From NCBI GenBank assembly GCA_964486825.1, contig CAZAQS010000258.1, forward strand, positions 1 to 6,707: a stretch of DNA of 6,707 bases, read 5' to 3'. Made by a program: the position numbers and the translations under genes. Of the stretch, positions 3,632-6,707 are shown in pieces. The notes beneath the pieces are model-generated. The model saw nothing but the letters and a program-made list of their open reading frames with translations. It was not told the origin of the DNA and made no database searches. How positions within the stretch are numbered: position 1 is the first letter of the stretch; each line of letters starts with the position of its first letter. The stretch is from CAZAQS01 sp964486825 (GTDB lineage: Bacteria; Chloroflexota; Anaerolineae; Anaerolineales; UBA4823).

Positions 3632-6423
3632 GGGTTGTTCCTTTCTGTCAATGGAGGTTTACGCTCTAACAAGCCTGTGTCCCTGGCGCGGGCGATGGCC
3701 TGGGTGCGGTTCTTCACGTCCAGCTTGGCGAAGATATGGTGGGCGTGGGATTTGACCGTGCCCAAGGCGAGATACAACCGGCTTGCGATCTCCTGATTGG
3801 TGTACCCTTCGGCCATCAGTCGCAAGATTTCCAGCTCGCGCTCGGACAAATCTTCGAATAAACCGGGCCGGGAGGGGGCAGCTTTTGGCGTGACGAACGC
3901 CTCCAGGAGCAGGCCGGCGTACGCCTGTAAGCGAGGGCCGGCGCGGGCGGCCCCACCCAGCTCGCTCCATGAGCGGAACTCCTTCAGCAAGCCCTGCATG
4001 CCTGGGCCGAGGTCCAGGAAGGTGCGGACGTAGCCGCCTGGCTCGGCCATCTCCAGCGCCTGGCGGAGGACGCGGCGGGCCACCTCCTCCTGGGCCAGTT
4101 TCCAGGACAGGAGCGCCTGGAGGGACAGGATTTCGACCAGCGCCCCGTGATGCCGGCTGGCCTCCACCAACGGCAGAAGGGCTTCCAGTCGTTGGCCTGC
4201 TTCAGGCAGCCTGTCCAAGGCCAGCAGGGCCTGCACCCGCACGTGGTGCTCGCCGCGGCGCTCGGAGGTGTACGAGGAGCTCTGGCTGGCGGTCTTGTTT
4301 TGGAGGAAAAGCTCCAGGAAGTCCAAATCATCCCGCCGGGCAGCCAAACGGGCTTTTGTGACGGCAACCCTTTCTGCAATTATCGAGGATTGCTCCTTTT
4401 GAGCACTGAGAAGGAGCTCAGTCGCCCCGCTTTTGTCGCCGCGTGCATCGAGAATCTCCACCTTTTGCAGCTCACACAGGATGCGCAGGCGATCGCTGTC
4501 CAATTGGCCGGCCAGCTTTACGGCCTGGTTGATATGCTCCAGGGCTCCTTCCAGGTCGTTCCATTCGTACAGGAGAGCGCCCATATTATAGTGAGCGCCC
4601 ACCACGGCCTGGTCCAGGCGGGAACCTGCGATTTTAAGTACTTCTTTATAGCACGCGGCCGCCCGTTGCAGGTTGCCTTGAGCAGCTTCGATGCGGCCCA
4701 GGCCGTTGGAAGCCGATAAGGCCATCGAATCGTTCCCGGCTGCCTGGCTGGCCTGGCGGCCCTGGCTCAAAAACTGCGCAGCATTCGCATAGTCATCCAT
4801 GGTCAGGTAGGCAAAGCCGAGGTTGGCAGCCACGATGCCGCGCATCAGCAGGTCGCCTTCGGGCAGCCATTCCAGGGCTTGCTTCGATTGCTCGATAGCC
4901 TGGGGAAGCAGGCCCTGGAGAGAAGCGATCTGGGCGCGAATGGTGGCGGCCTGCCCGCGCCAGCCTGCCAGCACATCCGGTTGCCCGTGCGGGTCTCCGC
5001 CTGCGGGAACTTCCATGCGGGAGCTCATAATTGCCTCGAGAGTCCCCAGGTACGACTCTACAGCCTCCCATTTACCCGTCAACAGGAGCGCCCAGGCATA
5101 AAACAAGCATAGCTCAGGACTCCTGCGGACGAAGCTACCGGGGATGGCATCCAACCAATCCAAGACGGTGCTCCACCGGCCGGTCGTGAGCGCCTGTCCC
5201 CCGATTCGCCCCAGGATCCGCTCCACCTGTTCGAAATCACCTCCGGATAGCGCGTGGCGTATGGCGGTTTCGGCCATGTGGTTGTCTTCGTACCAGCGGG
5301 CTGCCCGGCGATGCAATTCGGGGAGCTGGTCTGCCTGGGACTGGCGGAGACGACTCTCGAGTACATCTTTGAAGAGCTGGTGGAAGCGGTACCAGCGGCG
5401 TTCGTCGTCCAGCGGGGTAAGGAACAGATTGGCGGACTCGAAACGTTCCAGAAGGGCCTGGGAATCGTGCCTGCCGGTAACGGCGTCACACAAAGGGGCG
5501 TACAGGTGATCGAGGATACTGGCCTGCAGCATAAATTGGCGGAGGTCAGGGGGTTGGCGCTGGAAAACCTCCTCGATCAGGTAGTCGATGATATAGCGGT
5601 GACTGCCGGTGAAAGCCTGGATGAAGCCGGGGATATCCTGGCGCCCTTGCATGGAAAGGCCTTGCATAGCAAGGGCCGCCATCTGCAAACCGGCGATCCA
5701 GCCTTCGGTGCGGGCTTCCAGGGCCGCCACTTCCTGCGCAGAAAGGTTCAAGCCCATCACCCCTTCAAGGAATGTCCTGGTTTCGTCCACTGTAAAACGC
5801 AGATCAGCGGCGCGGATTTCCGCCAACCGGTTGCGGGAGCGGAGCCGCGGGACCGGCAGGGGCGGGTCGGTGCGCGTCAAGATGGTCAAATGCATCCAGG
5901 GGGGTTGGTGTTCCAGCAAGTAGGCCAGGGCCGCGTGGATTGGCTCAGCCTTGATGGCGTGGTAGTCGTCCAGGACCAGAGCATAGCGGGCCTGTGGGGT
6001 TGGCGCCTCGCCAGAGGCCTGCTCCAGGGAATTGACCAGGTTGGCGATGACGTCCTTCACAAGTGGGGGGCCCGGGGAGCGTAAAAGGGCCATGCTCGTT
6101 TGGCTGGCGCCCGGCTTTAGCGTCTCGACTGCGGCTGCCAGGTATGCCAGGAACCTGAGCGGGTCGTTATCGTCTCCATCCAGGGAAAGCCAGGCGATCT
6201 TCAAAGAGGGCTGCTGGAGGGAAGAGGGGATGCGGTCTCCTGCCCCCCTCATCCAGGCGGAGTACCATTCGCTCACCAGGGTGGTCTTTCCGAACCCTGC
6301 CGGCGCGGAGACGAGCGTGAGCTGGCCTGACAGCCCGGCGTCGAGCCTGGCCTTCAGGTGAGGGCGGGAGATGAGTCTCGATCTCTGAGAGGGAGCGAAT
6401 AATTTTGTCTTGAGGAGGTTCAT
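3628..6423 (-). CDS. MalT-type LuxR-family STAND ATPase transcriptional regulator (931 aa)
   Basis: This is a large one-component transcription activator like MalT (901 aa in E. coli), in which ligand and ATP binding drive assembly and DNA binding. The N-terminal NTPase has Walker A APAGFGKTT (residues 40-48, K46) and Walker B-like LVLDDYH (149-155, D152, D153). It is followed by the sensor-like LTRTDPPLPVPRLR (182-195) and winged-helix region, then a helical repeat (TPR-like) sensor from about 380 to 845. The C-terminal LuxR helix-turn-helix spans about 859-918 (LSERELEILRLMAEGYTNQE, then IASRLYLALGTVKSH). The frame is open up to 6669, but the ATG at 6423 was chosen: the protein then begins MNLLKTKLFAP, the usual start of this family, and the promoter at 6463-6490 and the terminator at 6649-6691 lie inside the longer version. 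The ribosome site is weak (CGGGA, 6432-6436). Ligand and targets are unknown; regulation of its own operon or the FeS operon next door is plausible but inferred. Confidence 0.92.
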   Translation of the reverse strand: MNLLKTKLFAPSQRSRLISRPHLKARLDAGLSGQLTLVSAPAGFGKTTLVSEWYSAWMRGAGDRIPSSLQQPSLKIAWLSLDGDDNDPLRFLAYLAAAVETLKPGASQTSMALLRSPGPPLVKDVIANLVNSLEQASGEAPTPQARYALVLDDYHAIKAEPIHAALAYLLEHQPPWMHLTILTRTDPPLPVPRLRSRNRLAEIRAADLRFTVDETRTFLEGVMGLNLSAQEVAALEARTEGWIAGLQMAALAMQGLSMQGRQDIPGFIQAFTGSHRYIIDYLIEEVFQRQPPDLRQFMLQASILDHLYAPLCDAVTGRHDSQALLERFESANLFLTPLDDERRWYRFHQLFKDVLESRLRQSQADQLPELHRRAARWYEDNHMAETAIRHALSGGDFEQVERILGRIGGQALTTGRWSTVLDWLDAIPGSFVRRSPELCLFYAWALLLTGKWEAVESYLGTLEAIMSSRMEVPAGGDPHGQPDVLAGWRGQAATIRAQIASLQGLLPQAIEQSKQALEWLPEGDLLMRGIVAANLGFAYLTMDDYANAAQFLSQGRQASQAAGNDSMALSASNGLGRIEAAQGNLQRAAACYKEVLKIAGSRLDQAVVGAHYNMGALLYEWNDLEGALEHINQAVKLAGQLDSDRLRILCELQKVEILDARGDKSGATELLLSAQKEQSSIIAERVAVTKARLAARRDDLDFLELFLQNKTASQSSSYTSERRGEHHVRVQALLALDRLPEAGQRLEALLPLVEASRHHGALVEILSLQALLSWKLAQEEVARRVLRQALEMAEPGGYVRTFLDLGPGMQGLLKEFRSWSELGGAARAGPRLQAYAGLLLEAFVTPKAAPSRPGLFEDLSERELEILRLMAEGYTNQEIASRLYLALGTVKSHAHHIFAKLDVKNRTQAIARARDTGLLERKPPLTERNNP
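3639..3644 (-). promoter_or_regulatory. Ribosome binding site of the zinc-ribbon membrane protein
   Basis: Minus-strand AAAGGA ends 7 nt before the ATG at 3631 and lies in the last codons of the regulator gene. It supports the overlapping start. Confidence 0.6.
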
Positions 6424-6462
6424 AGATTTGTCCCGGTACAGGCGGTTGGGAAGCCTACCCCT

Positions 6463-6490
6463 ATTATATGGGAGAAAATTGTACTGTACA
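6463..6490 (-). promoter_or_regulatory. Sigma-70-type promoter of the MalT-type regulator
   Basis: On the minus strand the -10 box is a consensus TATAAT (6463-6468). Sixteen bases upstream stands TGTACA (6485-6490), which matches TTGACA at four of six positions. Transcription would start near 6456, leaving a leader of about 33 nt before the ATG at 6423. This position argues strongly against the longer reading frame that begins at 6669. Confidence 0.65.
6480..6490. promoter_or_regulatory. Palindrome over the -35 box (candidate operator)
   Basis: TGTACTGTACA is a perfect 5-1-5 palindrome that covers the whole proposed -35 hexamer (6485-6490). A dimeric regulator bound here would compete with RNA polymerase. 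Short palindromes arise by chance, so only the placement makes this notable. Confidence 0.35.
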
Positions 6491-6573
6491 CGTCTTTTCG
6501 AAGTGTATGCCGCGCAGGGAGACGGGGAGGGTGGAGACCGTCTATGAATAAAGGCCGCTAAGAACCGGCTCAC

Positions 6574-6647
6574 CGAATATGCGAATTGGTATTTGCCACA
6601 CGAGAGCGCCACCAAGACACAGGGACGCGGATGAACGCTAAGGAGGC
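6574..6647. repeat. Degenerate copy of a widespread intergenic repeat
   Basis: On the plus strand the pieces GCGAATTGGTATTTGCCACA, CCACCAAGACACAGGGACGC and GGATGAACGCTAAGG follow one another. This order (GAATT, then TTTGCCAC, ACCAAGACACA, then GATGAACGC) matches from memory a family of non-coding repeats scattered between genes in many Chloroflexota and other environmental bacteria. The stretch has no coding potential of its own. The boundaries are approximate and the match has not been tested by alignment. Confidence 0.4.
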
Positions 6648-6648
6648 G

Positions 6649-6691
6649 AATAAGGAAAACTTCCCGCAAGTATTGGAACTTGCGGGAAGTT
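6649..6691 (-). terminator. Intrinsic terminator of a minus-strand gene beyond the right edge
   Basis: A perfect 14-bp inverted repeat, AACTTCCCGCAAGT (6658-6671) and ACTTGCGGGAAGTT (6678-6691), encloses a 6-nt loop. Read on the minus strand the stem runs into TTTTCCTTATT (about 6649-6659), a T-rich tract; the plus strand has none after the stem. It therefore ends transcription entering from the right, and insulates the regulator's own promoter. The gene it serves is not in the window. Confidence 0.8.
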
Positions 6692-6707
6692 GCCGTCCAC
6701 CCACACG

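Noticed and set aside
5254..6084. 276-codon plus-strand open frame
   Set aside because: It lies entirely antisense to the NTPase part of the regulator and its translation resembles nothing known; long antisense frames are expected in GC-rich genes.
6520..6543. Inverted repeat AGACGG/CCGTCT with a 12-nt spacer upstream of the regulator promoter
   Set aside because: Six-base arms with a long spacer are expected by chance at this composition, and no supporting placement was seen.
6424..6669. 82-codon upstream extension of the regulator frame to an ATG at 6669
   Set aside because: The extension begins inside the terminator stem, runs through the intergenic repeat and contains the promoter. Its residues do not look like the family, and MNLLKTKLFAP at 6423 is the usual start.

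Overview
The window looks like a piece of a GC-rich (roughly 60% by eye) bacterial chromosome, most likely Chloroflexota of the Anaerolineae type. This is inferred from three things: a MalT-type LuxR regulator whose first residues and P-loop match the pattern common there, short hypothetical proteins of kinds I associate with that group, and an extended -10 promoter style. No rRNA or marker gene is present, so the assignment rests on recall and not on a search.

All the well supported genes lie on the minus strand, so they read from high to low coordinates. Starting at the right edge: an intrinsic terminator (6649-6691) for a gene outside the window; a degenerate intergenic repeat (about 6574-6647); a promoter with a small palindrome across its -35 box; then a two-gene unit, a 931-aa MalT-type STAND/LuxR regulator (3628-6423) followed with a 4-nt ATGA overlap by a 114-aa two-helix membrane protein with a zinc ribbon (3287-3631).

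A 423-nt gap (2864-3286) follows. It holds a plus-strand extended -10 promoter, a short plus-strand reading frame that resembles the C-terminal end of a DinB-family protein, two palindromes, and a possible leader peptide.

From 2863 to the left edge runs a tightly packed four-gene operon: a six-helix membrane protein with two ferredoxin-type [4Fe-4S] motifs (NapH-like); a membrane-anchored amidohydrolase with a complete set of metal ligands (1-nt overlap); a 69-aa two-helix membrane protein (4-nt overlap, its Shine-Dalgarno lying inside the hydrolase's last codons); and the first 63 residues of a small soluble protein cut by the window edge (4-nt gap). The spacing argues for one transcript. 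The gene set would put an electron-carrying membrane protein, an extracytoplasmic hydrolase and a small membrane partner at the same membrane, but no joint function is known to me. I see no mobile element, CRISPR array, tRNA or rRNA. I did not find a convincingly new system; the four-gene operon and the control sites in the gap are the parts most worth a second look.
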